Below are positions 40,611-54,219 of a stretch of DNA of 64,000 bases, piece by piece; the first letter of the stretch is position 1, and the number at the start of each line of letters is the position of its first letter. A model generated the notes under the pieces. That model was not told the DNA's origin and ran no database searches. It saw only the letters and a program-made list of their open reading frames with translations. The DNA comes from Mesorhizobium sophorae (GTDB lineage: Bacteria; Pseudomonadota; Alphaproteobacteria; Rhizobiales; Rhizobiaceae), in the NCBI RefSeq assembly GCF_002270415.1, contig NZ_NNRI01000007.1, positions 1,488,001 through 1,552,000 on the forward strand, written 5' to 3'. The translations under genes and the position numbers were made by a program.

Positions 40611-43580
40611 TCAGGGCTGGATGGCGACAGTGCCGCTGCCGACCACTTTCAGCTTCCATCCGTCTGCCTGCGTGCCAGCGAGATTGAGATGCCCGGCCAG
40701 GAAATACAGGCGATCGGTGTCGGGGCCCTTGGCGGTGCAGAATCGATCCTGCAGATAGGACGGAGGCGTCGCCTGGTAGTAAAGGTCCGCCTCGATGCTG
40801 GCAGGGTGTGCGCCCTTCGGCAAATCGGCAAGCGGTATCGAGTAGCTCAGCGTGTCGCTGCCGCCCGATACGTAGTCGGGATCGTCCTCGACGGCGGTCC
40901 CGCCGACATCGACGGCGAGCTCCTCGTCTGCCCCCAATGCCTTGGCGATTTCGAGCCGGCTTTCGACCGGGAGGAAGCCCGCCGGCAATATCCGGTTGTC
41001 CTTCACCTCCGTGCAGATCGACAGGAAGCTGGTCGTCAGTTCGCCTTCAGGCTTGGATTGCGCATTGCAGACCGGATTGGGTGTGTCGGCGGGCGGCGTG
41101 GAGACCAGTTCCTGATAGATCTGAACCTGATCCTGTCGCGTGATCTTCTGGTAGTGTGGCTGATGCGGCCGTTCGCCAGGATCGAGGCGGCCGGAACAAT
41201 CATCCTTCCACCAGAGCTCGCCATCAAGCGGCTTGCCGTCGGCGCCGACGATCACACCGGCAGCATTTGTGCGACCGGAGACCCAAAGCTGCTCGCCATT
41301 CTGGTCGAGCACGCTGAAGGTGAGAAACGCACGCCGGAAACCCACTCCGGAGGGAAACTTGTGACCGGCCAGGTTCTTCACCGTCACCTTGGCATCGAGC
41401 GCGTCGGCGGTCATGGCAAGGTCGCTGACAGTTACGGTGGCGGTTGCCTGCGAGGCCTGGTCCAGCATCGCCTGCTCGGTGAGGACGAGAGGATCGAGAG
41501 CCTTCTTGCCCATCATCGGATCGCGCGTCCTGATGCCGAAAACTTCGGGAAACTGCTGCGCCATCTTGACCAGGAAGACGTTGAGACCGACGAGCGTGTG
41601 GCGGGCAAATCCCTCGCGAACCGAAAGATCCGGCGCGTTGCTGGACTCGGTCTGCGGGAAATTGAGATTTTCCTGGATGCTGGCGATCTTGCTCATCGTC
41701 GGCGATCCGTCCTGTTCCGTCGATGGCATGTGACAACCCTGACAGCTGCGCGGCGTGGCGCCGGCGCCCAGTGGAAGCGGGCCGTCCGGCGTGCTGCCGG
41801 TTCGATAGGCGCTGAACGCCCATTCCGGATAGGTCGTCTGCTCGTAGATATGCGCCAGGGTGTTGGTGCCCTGCAGAACCGGCAAATGAACCGTGTGGCA
41901 CGTCCCGCAGACCTCGGAGCTCATGATCGTGGCGTCGTGGACTGGTTTGATGCCGAGTGCGGTATGCATCGGGCCGACTTCCGGTTTCTCGAAGGGGCCG
42001 ATGAGCGTATCGGGCGAACCGACCATGAAGCTGCCGGTGAAGGTCTTGGCAAAGCCGGTCGCGTGAGGATTGAGCAGCGCCTGCCGCTCGTCCACACAGG
42101 CGTTCTGCGGCTGATCGCCGAGTGGTCCGCTGGCCTTGGTGTTGAGCACCATTCGGTGACAGGATGTGCAGGTGATGCCATCGCGGGCAAGCATGCCGTA
42201 ATTGGCGTGCGCGGCACCCGGATTGTCGACCGGCCAGGGCGTCGCATCGACCATGTCGCGCGTGAACAATTCGCACTTGCCCGAGCGCGCCTTCTCGTCG
42301 ATGTGAAACTGCCGTTCCCCGGCGATGCCGTGGCAGCCAAGGCAAGCGTCCTGCACCACACCGGACATTTTGGGGTGAAAGCTTTGCGTTTCGCTGGCGA
42401 GCTGCGCGAAGAATATCGGGTCGCGGCCTCCCAGCCCCATCGGCGAGGTTCGCCAGGTCGCCAGCGGAGACAGATTGATCAAGCCATCGCCATGTGGGTT
42501 TGGCCTGGTCATGTCGAACTGCAGCCCGGTGCTGCCGGCATCATGACAACCCAGGCACTGGCTCGAGGTCAGGAACGTATCGGACGCATCGGGACCCTTG
42601 GCCCCGACCCAGGTGTTGTCGTAGGTCTCGGAAGGCATTCGCGAGACGGTCTCATAGGTCGGCATCTCGCGGACGTAGGCCTGCAGCGCGGCGATCACGT
42701 CGGCGTTCGGACTGTAGAGCGGTTGGCCAAGACGCGGGTTGCCATCGGCCGGCAAAACGACGGTCTGGTGCAACGTATCTGCCGGCGCTCCCTTGAAGAA
42801 ATCCTGTGCGAGATAGTTGAGCGGCTTGTCCGGCTCACCCGCGATGTTCTTGGGAGAAGCGAAGGTCAGATTGTCGGCCGCCGAGGCATGGCAGTTCATG
42901 CAGTACTGGGCGAAACCCATGTTGGGCAGGCTGTTGTTGTCGGCCGGCAGGGCTGGCCAATCCGGTGTCCAGCCGCTCTGGCTGCCAAAACCATACCAGC
43001 CCCAGAACCAGCCATCGTAAGAGGCGCTGGCATCGCGGATCATGATCGCGGCGCCGCTGGTTGGAAAAAGTTTGAGAGGATCGACTGTCCGGCAATCCGA
43101 CGCCGGCTCCGAAAACATCTCCTTGACCATGATGGCACCGTCGGGAACCGGCGGCGGATGATCGACCTCGCCTTCGGCGGAGCGATTCTTGCGAAGCCAG
43201 TCCGTCATCTCCAGCGAATACCAGATCATGACAGGCGCATGGGTTCCGAAATCCTTGCCCTGCCAGGCGCCGTTGACCAAGGTCGCGATGCGGGGTCCGG
43301 CCTGGCGCACATATTTGTCGTGCACCCATCCGGCAGCTTCGTTGCGATAACAGTAACTGCCGAGATACTGGTTGAGCTTGTTCTCGTAGTCGCCCAGGGG
43401 CAGCGCCGACGGCTTCTTGATCGTGGCCTCGAGCTGCTGGCAGAGCAAGGGATCGGCGGGAGCCATGGCCGTCGGCCGTTCGGCGATACAGTCCGCGCGT
43501 GCACCCTGCGCGATCCCGACAAGGGCGGCCGCTGCGATCCAGATGCTGGCCAGATGCAATGTCCGACAAAGATCCGGCAT
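40611..43580 (-). CDS. Large periplasmic hexahaem c-type cytochrome
   Basis: This 989-residue protein has an N-terminal signal peptide of about 30 residues ending in GARAD, so it is exported to the periplasm where c-type haems are attached. Six CxxCH motifs are present: CMNCH near 225, CLGCH near 342, CLGCH near 413, CTSCH near 471, CGTCH near 558 and CQGCH near 613. The last ~370 residues have no haem motif and hold a region with a 'AGHKFPSGVGFRRAFL' segment suggestive of a beta-sandwich or binding domain. Multihaem proteins usually pass electrons to or from substrates such as nitrogen or sulphur compounds, but no partner gene (quinol dehydrogenase, NrfH, oxidase) lies beside it. Function unknown; the gene is intact. 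Confidence 0.85.
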   Translation of the reverse strand: MPDLCRTLHLASIWIAAAALVGIAQGARADCIAERPTAMAPADPLLCQQLEATIKKPSALPLGDYENKLNQYLGSYCYRNEAAGWVHDKYVRQAGPRIATLVNGAWQGKDFGTHAPVMIWYSLEMTDWLRKNRSAEGEVDHPPPVPDGAIMVKEMFSEPASDCRTVDPLKLFPTSGAAIMIRDASASYDGWFWGWYGFGSQSGWTPDWPALPADNNSLPNMGFAQYCMNCHASAADNLTFASPKNIAGEPDKPLNYLAQDFFKGAPADTLHQTVVLPADGNPRLGQPLYSPNADVIAALQAYVREMPTYETVSRMPSETYDNTWVGAKGPDASDTFLTSSQCLGCHDAGSTGLQFDMTRPNPHGDGLINLSPLATWRTSPMGLGGRDPIFFAQLASETQSFHPKMSGVVQDACLGCHGIAGERQFHIDEKARSGKCELFTRDMVDATPWPVDNPGAAHANYGMLARDGITCTSCHRMVLNTKASGPLGDQPQNACVDERQALLNPHATGFAKTFTGSFMVGSPDTLIGPFEKPEVGPMHTALGIKPVHDATIMSSEVCGTCHTVHLPVLQGTNTLAHIYEQTTYPEWAFSAYRTGSTPDGPLPLGAGATPRSCQGCHMPSTEQDGSPTMSKIASIQENLNFPQTESSNAPDLSVREGFARHTLVGLNVFLVKMAQQFPEVFGIRTRDPMMGKKALDPLVLTEQAMLDQASQATATVTVSDLAMTADALDAKVTVKNLAGHKFPSGVGFRRAFLTFSVLDQNGEQLWVSGRTNAAGVIVGADGKPLDGELWWKDDCSGRLDPGERPHQPHYQKITRQDQVQIYQELVSTPPADTPNPVCNAQSKPEGELTTSFLSICTEVKDNRILPAGFLPVESRLEIAKALGADEELAVDVGGTAVEDDPDYVSGGSDTLSYSIPLADLPKGAHPASIEADLYYQATPPSYLQDRFCTAKGPDTDRLYFLAGHLNLAGTQADGWKLKVVGSGTVAIQP

Positions 43581-43955
43581 GATCGTCTCCGAATTTCGAG
43601 ATCCTGCCTGCCGCACTCCCGTCCGCGCAGATTTCACAGGTGATCGCACAACATGTGAAGTTGCTAAAATAAACAAGAAGTCGACGAAAGCAACATTCGA
43701 AGCATAATACTTGCGTTACGCCGCGGCAAGACAGCGATCTATACTATCGAAGAAATTGTCCGCGTATCTCTTGTCCAAGGAATTGTTTCCCTGCCAACCG
43801 AATCGGCTGCCAAGTCGCGGCTTCCAAGCGTGAAGCTCCTATCAGGCGACGGCATTCCAGGGCGGCCTTGCCGAACCCCGCCTTTCCGGCTGTGCGCTTG
43901 ACTTCCGCCATCGGCGACATTCAATGCATCTAGAATTGCGTGAGGGGGAAGCAAG
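43581..43955. other. 375-bp intergenic region upstream of the cytochrome
   Basis: This gap lies between two divergent starts. It contains the A/T-richest stretch of the neighbourhood around 43640-43760 and a short dyad TCACAGGTGATCGCACAACATGTGA near 43634. I could not place a convincing promoter. No gene is visible. Confidence 0.4.
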
Positions 43956-44351
43956 ATGGATTTTGCGTTTCCATGGCCGATGAGCCAGGGTGAATGGCTG
44001 GCGTGGTCGAGCGCCGTCGTCACCACGTTGCTCGGCCTTTTGTTTTTTCTGGCGCCCAGCCTGGCCTTTCGTATCCTGCGTTTGCAGGTCAAGCCCGAGA
44101 AGGTGGCGGCGATCGCCGAGGGGCGCGGCAGGATGTCGGGCTTCTATCTCGGCGTCGGCCTGTGCTGCATCCTGCTGGCGCAGCCGTTGATCTACATGAC
44201 GCTTGGCTTCTCCTGGCTGTTCACCGCCTTCGGCCGACTGCTGTCGATGATGTCGGATGGCGCCAATACGCCTTTCAATTGGGTGTCTATTGTGGTGGAA
44301 TTGGCATTGGCGGCGTTGCCGCTCGCCTTTGCCTTCGGCTTTCTGCCTTGA
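43956..44351 (+). CDS. Small integral membrane protein, DUF4345-like
   Basis: This 131-residue protein has about four hydrophobic segments (roughly 16-36, 57-80, 85-100 and 110-130) and an 'AEGRGRMSGFYLGVGLCCIL' loop-helix, which resembles the DUF4345 family. No function is known. It stands alone just upstream of the ATP synthase operon, with 246 bases between. A GGGGGAAGC precedes ATG 43956. Confidence 0.72.
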   Translation: MDFAFPWPMSQGEWLAWSSAVVTTLLGLLFFLAPSLAFRILRLQVKPEKVAAIAEGRGRMSGFYLGVGLCCILLAQPLIYMTLGFSWLFTAFGRLLSMMSDGANTPFNWVSIVVELALAALPLAFAFGFLP

Positions 44352-44433
44352 ATCCCTGGGGTTTCCGGGGCGCAAGGCGGGACTCTTTTGCTGGATGCGA
44401 CAATAGTGCCTGAAAACCATGCGGAACGACGCA

Positions 44434-44462
44434 TTGCGGTCTTAAAATGCCTGTGCTAGACG
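44434..44462 (+). promoter_or_regulatory. Candidate promoter of the ATP synthase operon
   Basis: TTGCGG and TAGACG are 17 bases apart, about 135 bases before the atpH GTG. The match to a sigma-70 type consensus is moderate. No other better candidate was found in 44352-44597. Confidence 0.3.
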
Positions 44463-44597
44463 GCAATCGACTTTCGGCCGGGGATAGCGGAAGCCGCGTC
44501 TCCGTGCTTGGAAAAATGCAGTAAGGTCAAAGATTTAGCCAGAGTTTTTGCTCGCGCCAACAATCTACGGCCTGTCAGACAAGAGAAAAGACGGTCC

Positions 44598-46687
<2,090 letters not shown>

Positions 46688-46733
46688 GCGAAGCGCCAGT
46701 CGGGATGAGACAAGACGGGATCAGGTTTGAAGC

Positions 46734-49299
<2,566 letters not shown>

Positions 49300-49302
49300 G
49301 AA

Positions 49303-49384
49303 GCGAATAGCGAATAGGGAGTAGCGAATAGGGGCTTATGAGACGAGCGAGTTTCTTCACTACTCGCTACTCACTATTCCCCGT
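49303..49384. repeat. Short inverted repeat inside the atp operon
   Basis: The unit GAATAGGGAGTAGCGAATAG (49312 onwards) recurs in inverted orientation (from 49360), with 17 of 20 positions matching, around a 27-base loop. It fills almost the entire atpD-atpC gap. A shorter related piece lies at 50198-50216. Similar tandem heptamer-like repeats are common in Mesorhizobium intergenic regions. Confidence 0.7.
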
Positions 49385-49398
49385 TTGCTAGATTGATC

Positions 49399-49806
49399 AT
49401 GGCCGAAGCTTTCAAGTTCGAACTGGTCTCGCCGGAGCGCCTGCTTGTTTCCGAGCAGGTCGAATCCGTCGTCATTCCAGCTGCAGAAGGCGAGATGACC
49501 GTGATGGCGCATCACGCGCCGGTCATGACCACGATCAAGCCGGGTGTGGTCACTGTTAAGACCGCGTCGGGCGAGGAAGAGCGTTATGTCGTGTTCGGCG
49601 GCTTCGCCGACATCGTTCCGGCTGGCTGCACGCTGTTGGCGGAGTCGGCTGTGGCGGTGAATGATGTCGACCGCGCCGATCTCGCCCGCCGCATCCAGGA
49701 AGCCAAGGAAGACGCCGCCGACGCCAAGGACGACGAGGCCCGCAGCAAGGCCGAACAGTTCCTTAGCCAGCTTACGACGCTGGAAGGCGCCATCCTGCCG
49801 GCCTAA
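49399..49806 (+). CDS. atpC: ATP synthase F1 epsilon subunit
   Basis: This 135-residue subunit inhibits ATP hydrolysis and forms part of the rotor. FELVSPERLL and 'EGEMTVMAHHAPVMT' (about 31-45) are conserved; the C-terminal helices follow (DVDRADLARRIQEAKEDA). ATG 49399 has no clear Shine-Dalgarno sequence, probably because the upstream repeat replaced it. A strong terminator follows. Confidence 0.97.
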   Translation: MAEAFKFELVSPERLLVSEQVESVVIPAAEGEMTVMAHHAPVMTTIKPGVVTVKTASGEEERYVVFGGFADIVPAGCTLLAESAVAVNDVDRADLARRIQEAKEDAADAKDDEARSKAEQFLSQLTTLEGAILPA

Positions 49807-49826
49807 AATTCGCTTCAGATGAGTGA

Positions 49827-49855
49827 AAAGCGGGGCCTTGCCTCGCTTTTTTGTT
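49827..49855 (+). terminator. Terminator of the ATP synthase operon
   Basis: AAAAGCGGGGC-CTT-GCCTCGCTTTTTT forms a GC stem with one mismatch followed by a T-run, 21 bases after the atpC stop. Confidence 0.85.
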
Positions 49856-49895
49856 TGGCGGACAGTCCGGCTGCCTTGGGTATGGGGGGTGGCCG

Positions 49896-50294
49896 ATGAC
49901 GGAAGAAACAGCTGCGCGAGAAACAGCTTCGCGATCCCGCTGGTCGACCGCTTTGGTATCCGCCTTTGGCGGTCCGTTCGGTGGGTTCCTCTGGATCGGC
50001 AGCGGCAGACTGGCGGCTGCCAGCCTGGTGGTGGTCAGTGCCATCAGCTTGGCGCCTATCTACATCGGCTTTCCGGTGTTTCCGGGCGTCGATCTGGCTT
50101 GGCTGGCCAATCTTTCAGGTATCGCTTCGATGATCGTGTGGGTGGCGCTCGTCCTGCCTTTGCGTCGCGATCTGAGCCGTATCGGGTCCCGCCTCGACTA
50201 TTCACTTCCTATTCCCAACGCGGCGAAGGCCAGTGTCGGACCATCCCGTCGCAGGTGCACGAGATGGACAGCCACGAGTTCAATCAGCGTCTGA
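49896..50294 (+). pseudogene. Membrane-protein gene, apparently 3'-truncated
   Basis: A frame of 132 codons starts at ATG 49896 after GGGGGGTGG. Residues ~13-100 hold three hydrophobic segments (TALVSAFGGPFGGFLWIG, AAASLVVVSAISLAPIYIG, NLSGIASMIVWVALVLPL) followed by basic residues, a plausible inner-membrane protein. The last 32 codons are antisense to the uxuB 3' end and have no hydrophobic or conserved features, so the original C-terminus seems lost at about 50198, where a short repeat copy lies. I do not recognise the family with confidence; the N-terminus of an S26-type membrane protein is one possibility. Confidence 0.5.
50198..50216. repeat. Degenerate copy of the atp-operon repeat at the uxuB 3' end
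   Basis: On the minus strand GGGAATAGGAAGTGAATAG resembles the GAATAGGGAGTAGCGAATAG unit at 49303-49384. It supplies the last codons and the stop of uxuB, and coincides with the break in the neighbouring membrane-protein gene. Confidence 0.5.
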
Positions 50295-51751
50295 CGCTCG
50301 GCGTGGTCGCTGGCGAAGCCGGCGAGGTCGAACACCGCCGTCACGGTCTCATTCGCCGGTAGCTGCTGGCTCAAAAGCGCCGTTAATGCCGCATCGAGTG
50401 GGTCGGTGAAATGGCCCTCCGGCAAGGTCTTTCCCCGCGCTGCGCAGGCGGCGATCCAGGCGGCGACCACCAGCGTGAGATGGACCAATTCGGTGCCGGC
50501 TTCCAAGCACTCCAAGGCCGATGCGACGATGCGTTGCGGCAGCTTCTGGCTGCCGTCATTGGCGATCTGCGCCGTACGGTGGGCAAGAGCGGTGTTCGAA
50601 AAACGCTCGGTAAGCTCGGCGGTATAGGCTGATGTATCGAGGCCGGCATCCTCCGGCAGCGTTGAAATGGCTTCGGCCCACAATGCGTCGACGAACTGCC
50701 GGATTGCCGGGTCGGCGAAGGCGCGGTCGACGGTGGCATGACCGCTGAGCAGGCCGAGATAAGCGATGCCCGAATGCGCGCCGTTGAGCAGCCTGAGCTT
50801 CATGTCCTCGAAGGGGCCGACATCGCTGACCATGGTGACGCCGAACCGTTCCCAGGCTGGCCGGCCCTCCGGAAAATTGTCCTCGATCACCCATTGGCAG
50901 AACGGCTCGGTCATGACCGGCCAGGCGTCCTCGACGCCGAGTTCGGCAGCAATCCGCGCCCGGTCGGCGTCGGTGGTGGCGGGCACGATGCGATCGACCA
51001 TGCTGGAGGGAAAAGTGACCTGGTCCGCGATGTGGCTGGCGAGCCCGGCATTGCCCCTGGGGGCGAGCGCGGAATCGCCTGATTGGGCGAGCCTGGCATC
51101 GCGCAATTCGGCGAATGCGATCAGCAGCCGGTGCAGCGTCGCACCATTGGCCGGCAGGTTGTCGCAGCAGAGCACGGTGAAGGGCGGCGTGCCGGCGGCG
51201 CGTCGCCGCGCAAGCGCCTCGGCGAGAAAACCATGCGCTGTCTTCGGCATTTGCGGATTTGCCAGATCGTGGACGATATCGGGATGAGCGATGTCCAGCC
51301 CGCCGCCGGCGGCCCTGAGATAGGCCTTTTCGGTGATCGTCAACGTCACGATGCGGGTGCGCGGATCGGTCAGCGCGGCCAGCACCGCGCCCGGGTCCTC
51401 CGGCGCCACCAGCATCGACGCGATGGAGCCGATGACGCGAAGCTTTTCCTCGCCGCTGCTCCTGATCGCCAGCGTGTAGAGCCCGTCCTGCGGCGAGAGC
51501 GCATCGCGTGTGTCGGCGCTGCGCAGTGAAACGCCGACGATACCCCAACTCGTGTCTCCTGCAGCCAGGCAGTCGTCGACATAGGCTGCCTGATGGGCGC
51601 GATGGAAGGCGCCGACGCCGAGATGCACGATACCGGGGACGACGAGGCTGCGATCATACGAAGGAGTCGCGGCCGACGCCGGCAAAGTATGTGCCGTCAT
51701 CGCGGAAAGGCGCCTGGTTGGCGTGGCGCGGCTAGTCTGGTTGGACGGCAT
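50198..51751 (-). CDS. uxuB: D-fructuronate/mannitol-dehydrogenase family protein (UxuB-like)
   Basis: This 517-residue polyol/uronate oxidoreductase probably reduces D-fructuronate to D-mannonate with NADH. VHLGVGAFHRAHQAAYVD near 43-60 is the dinucleotide-binding start, and MKLRLLNGAHSGIAYLG (about 316-332) holds the catalytic Lys-Asn-His. The next gene on the other side, uxaC, makes its substrate, which supports UxuB over mannitol dehydrogenase. AGAGGCGATCTC precedes ATG 51751. The last codons are provided by the repeat at 50198-50216. A dyad operator lies in the divergent gap to uxaC. Confidence 0.9.
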   Translation of the reverse strand: MPSNQTSRATPTRRLSAMTAHTLPASAATPSYDRSLVVPGIVHLGVGAFHRAHQAAYVDDCLAAGDTSWGIVGVSLRSADTRDALSPQDGLYTLAIRSSGEEKLRVIGSIASMLVAPEDPGAVLAALTDPRTRIVTLTITEKAYLRAAGGGLDIAHPDIVHDLANPQMPKTAHGFLAEALARRRAAGTPPFTVLCCDNLPANGATLHRLLIAFAELRDARLAQSGDSALAPRGNAGLASHIADQVTFPSSMVDRIVPATTDADRARIAAELGVEDAWPVMTEPFCQWVIEDNFPEGRPAWERFGVTMVSDVGPFEDMKLRLLNGAHSGIAYLGLLSGHATVDRAFADPAIRQFVDALWAEAISTLPEDAGLDTSAYTAELTERFSNTALAHRTAQIANDGSQKLPQRIVASALECLEAGTELVHLTLVVAAWIAACAARGKTLPEGHFTDPLDAALTALLSQQLPANETVTAVFDLAGFASDHAERQTLIELVAVHLVHLRRDGPTLAFAALGIGSE

Positions 51752-51826
51752 GAGATCGCCTCTGAGATGGGTCGGCAAGCGACGTAACATCCGATTTCTT
51801 GCCACACAATGGCAGGAAAAGTCATC

Positions 51827-51851
51827 ATACAACAATCCAATTTTTGTATGT
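51827..51851. promoter_or_regulatory. Candidate GntR operator between uxuB and uxaC
   Basis: CATACAA and TTGTATG are 7-base perfect inverted arms, 11 bases apart, inside the divergent gap and directly before the uxaC promoter. The arms resemble sites of FadR/FCD-type regulators, and a gene for such a regulator lies downstream of uxaC. The link is an inference. Confidence 0.55.
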
Positions 51852-51880
51852 TGACATTATTTCTTGCCGACCCTACCGAT
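51852..51880 (+). promoter_or_regulatory. uxaC promoter
   Basis: TTGACA (51852-51857) and TACCGA (51875-51880) are separated by 17 bases. The transcript would start near 51887, and the candidate operator abuts the -35 box. A perfect 10-bp palindrome CCGATATCGG overlaps the -10 box. Confidence 0.6.
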
Positions 51881-51901
51881 ATCGGCCCTGGGAGGATCGT
51901 C

Positions 51902-53308
51902 GTGGCACTGACCAATGCGGATTTGCTGTTTCCCGCCGACGCGAATTCGCGCTCCATCGCCCGCGATCTCTATGCCGGGATCAAGGACCTGCCTATCGTC
52001 AGCCCGCATGGTCACACCGATCCGCGCTGGTATGCGCTGAACAAGCCGTTCCCGGATCCGGCGCAATTGCTCATCGTGCCCGACCATTACATCTTCCGCA
52101 TGCTGTTCAGCCAGGGCGTTCGCCTCGAGGATCTCGGCGTGGCGACCTTGGACGGCGCGCCGGTGGAGACCGATGGCAGGGCGATCTGGCGGCGTTTTGC
52201 CGAGAACTATTTCCTCTTCCGAGGCACGCCGACCCGGCTGTGGTTCGACCATGTGCTGGCGCACCTGTTCGGTATCGACGAACCGCTGAACGCGGCGACT
52301 GCCGACCGTCACTACGACACCATCGCGACGGTGCTGCAATGGGAGAATTTCCGCCCGCGCGCGCTGTTCGAGCGCTTCAACATCGAGGTCATCACAACGA
52401 CGGAAGGCGCGCTCGACGATCTCAAATGGCACCAGATGATCCGCGACAGCGGCTGGGATGGCAAGGTCGTCACCGCCTATCGGCCGGACGCCGTCGTCGA
52501 TCCGGACTTCGAGGGGTTTTCGGCCAATCTCGACAAGCTCGGCGAAATCACCGGCTGCGACACCGGCAACTGGGCCGGCTATCTCGATGCCCACCGTCAG
52601 CGGCGTGCCTTCTTCAAAAGCTTCGGGGCGACCTCGTCCGATCACGGCCATCCGACAGCCGAGACCGCCAATCTCTCCGATGCGGCGGCCGAGGAACTGT
52701 TCAACCGTGTGCGCCAGGGTTCAGACGATGAACGCGAAAAGCGGCTGTTCCGTGCCCAGATGCTGACCGAAATGGCCAAGATGAGCCGGGATGACGGGCT
52801 TGTGCTGCAGATCCATCCCGGTTCATGGCGCAATCATTCGCCTTCTATTTTCCAGAAGTTCGGCCGCGACAAGGGTTTCGATATCCCGACAAGGACCGAC
52901 TATGTGACGGCGCTGAAGCCGCTGCTCGATTGCGTCGGCCTGGAACCGGACCTGACGATCATTCTCTTCACGCTCGACGAGACCAGCTATGCGCGCGAAC
53001 TGGCGCCGCTCGCCGGCACCTATTCGGCGCTGAAGCTCGGGCCGGCCTGGTGGTTCCACGACAGCCCGGAAGGCATGCGCCGCTTCCGCGAGATGACCAC
53101 CGAAACGGCCGGTTTCTACAACACCGTCGGCTTCAACGACGACACCCGCGCCTTTCCATCCATACCGGCGCGCCATGATGTGGCGCGGCGGGTCGACTGC
53201 GCGTTCCTGGCGCGTCTCGTCGCCGAGCACCGGCTGCGCGAGGACGAGGCGCACGAGCTGGCGCGGGACCTTGCCTACACGCTTGCCAAGAGGGCGTACC
53301 GGCTCTGA
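51902..53308 (+). CDS. uxaC: Uronate isomerase
   Basis: This 468-residue enzyme of the amidohydrolase-fold superfamily converts D-glucuronate to D-fructuronate and D-galacturonate to D-tagaturonate. The metal-binding PIVSPHGHTDPRW motif is near residues 29-41. LQIHPGSWRNHSP near 302-314 and 'AWWFHDSPEGMRRFRE' near 380-395 are family marks. I chose GTG 51902, preceded by GGGAGGAT, which gives the family length (~470). It is followed by the gntR gene after 112 bases. Confidence 0.95.
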   Translation: MALTNADLLFPADANSRSIARDLYAGIKDLPIVSPHGHTDPRWYALNKPFPDPAQLLIVPDHYIFRMLFSQGVRLEDLGVATLDGAPVETDGRAIWRRFAENYFLFRGTPTRLWFDHVLAHLFGIDEPLNAATADRHYDTIATVLQWENFRPRALFERFNIEVITTTEGALDDLKWHQMIRDSGWDGKVVTAYRPDAVVDPDFEGFSANLDKLGEITGCDTGNWAGYLDAHRQRRAFFKSFGATSSDHGHPTAETANLSDAAAEELFNRVRQGSDDEREKRLFRAQMLTEMAKMSRDDGLVLQIHPGSWRNHSPSIFQKFGRDKGFDIPTRTDYVTALKPLLDCVGLEPDLTIILFTLDETSYARELAPLAGTYSALKLGPAWWFHDSPEGMRRFREMTTETAGFYNTVGFNDDTRAFPSIPARHDVARRVDCAFLARLVAEHRLREDEAHELARDLAYTLAKRAYRL

Positions 53309-53420
53309 ACCGGGGAGAAGCGATGCGCTCGATCTGGCGCGAGCCTTATGGTTCTCGGGCTTGTGACCTATATTCAGGCCATCTCGCTTTGGTTGCCGGC
53401 GTGTTCAAATAGGGGGCGAC

Positions 53421-54197
53421 ATGGCATCGGATACCGCAACCGACCTCAGGGTCGAGCGAAAACCAAAGCTGTCGGAGACCGTCGTCGCGGCGATCCGCAA
53501 GCAGCTGCAGGCGGGCGAGATCCTGCCGGGCCACAAATTGCCGACCGAAGGCCAGTTGACCGAGACCTTCGGCGTCAGCCGCACCGTCATCCGCGAAGCC
53601 CTGGCCAAGCTTGCCGCCGACGGCCTAGTCGAGCCGCGCCAGGGCGCCGGCGTCTTCGTCACCGAGCACATCTCCACGATGTTCGGCGCGCTGGCCGCCG
53701 ACATGGGCAGCAAGGATTCGATCGCGCTCAACGTGCTCGAGGTGCGCCTGGCGATCGAGATCGAATCGGCCGGTCTCGCCGCCATCCGCCGCAACGCCGC
53801 GCAGGAGGCGGCGATCCAGGAAGCCTTCTTCGAGTTCGAACGGCTGCTGCTTGCCAGCGAGCCGACCGGCCCGGCCGACCTCGCCTTCCACCGGGCGATC
53901 GCCAGCGCCACCAACAATCCCTTCTATGTCGAGATGCTCGAAGTGCTCGGCCGGCGCGCCATTCCGTGTGACGTGACCTCGCCCTGGTCGACCGAGCTGG
54001 TGCAATCCGACACATATCAGCGCGGGCTGCAGCGCGAGCATCTGGTGATCCTCAACGCGATCACATCAGGCGACGCCGAAGCCGCGCGCGAGGCGATGCG
54101 TGCGCACCTCAGCGCCAGCCAGCAGCGCTACCGCGAGCGGCTGCATGCAAGGCAGGCTTTCTATGCCAGTTCGGTCAAGGGCGCTGCCGGCGAATGA
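53421..54197 (+). CDS. GntR-family (FadR/FCD) transcriptional regulator
   Basis: This 258-residue repressor has an N-terminal winged helix at about residues 15-75 (LPTEGQLTETFGVSRTVIREALAKL) and a C-terminal FCD ligand domain with ADLAFHRAIASATNNPFY near 155-172. It is embedded in the uronate genes, so a uronate such as fructuronate or KDG is a likely inducer. The gap to kduI is 22 bases, so the two are co-transcribed. Confidence 0.93.
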   Translation: MASDTATDLRVERKPKLSETVVAAIRKQLQAGEILPGHKLPTEGQLTETFGVSRTVIREALAKLAADGLVEPRQGAGVFVTEHISTMFGALAADMGSKDSIALNVLEVRLAIEIESAGLAAIRRNAAQEAAIQEAFFEFERLLLASEPTGPADLAFHRAIASATNNPFYVEMLEVLGRRAIPCDVTSPWSTELVQSDTYQRGLQREHLVILNAITSGDAEAAREAMRAHLSASQQRYRERLHARQAFYASSVKGAAGE

Positions 54198-54219
54198 CCC
54201 ATCTCAAGTCAGGACTGCA

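Noticed and set aside
40596..43643. A 1015-codon open frame on the plus strand opposite the cytochrome gene
   Set aside because: The opposite strand has six CxxCH motifs and a signal peptide; the plus frame has biased composition and no motif.
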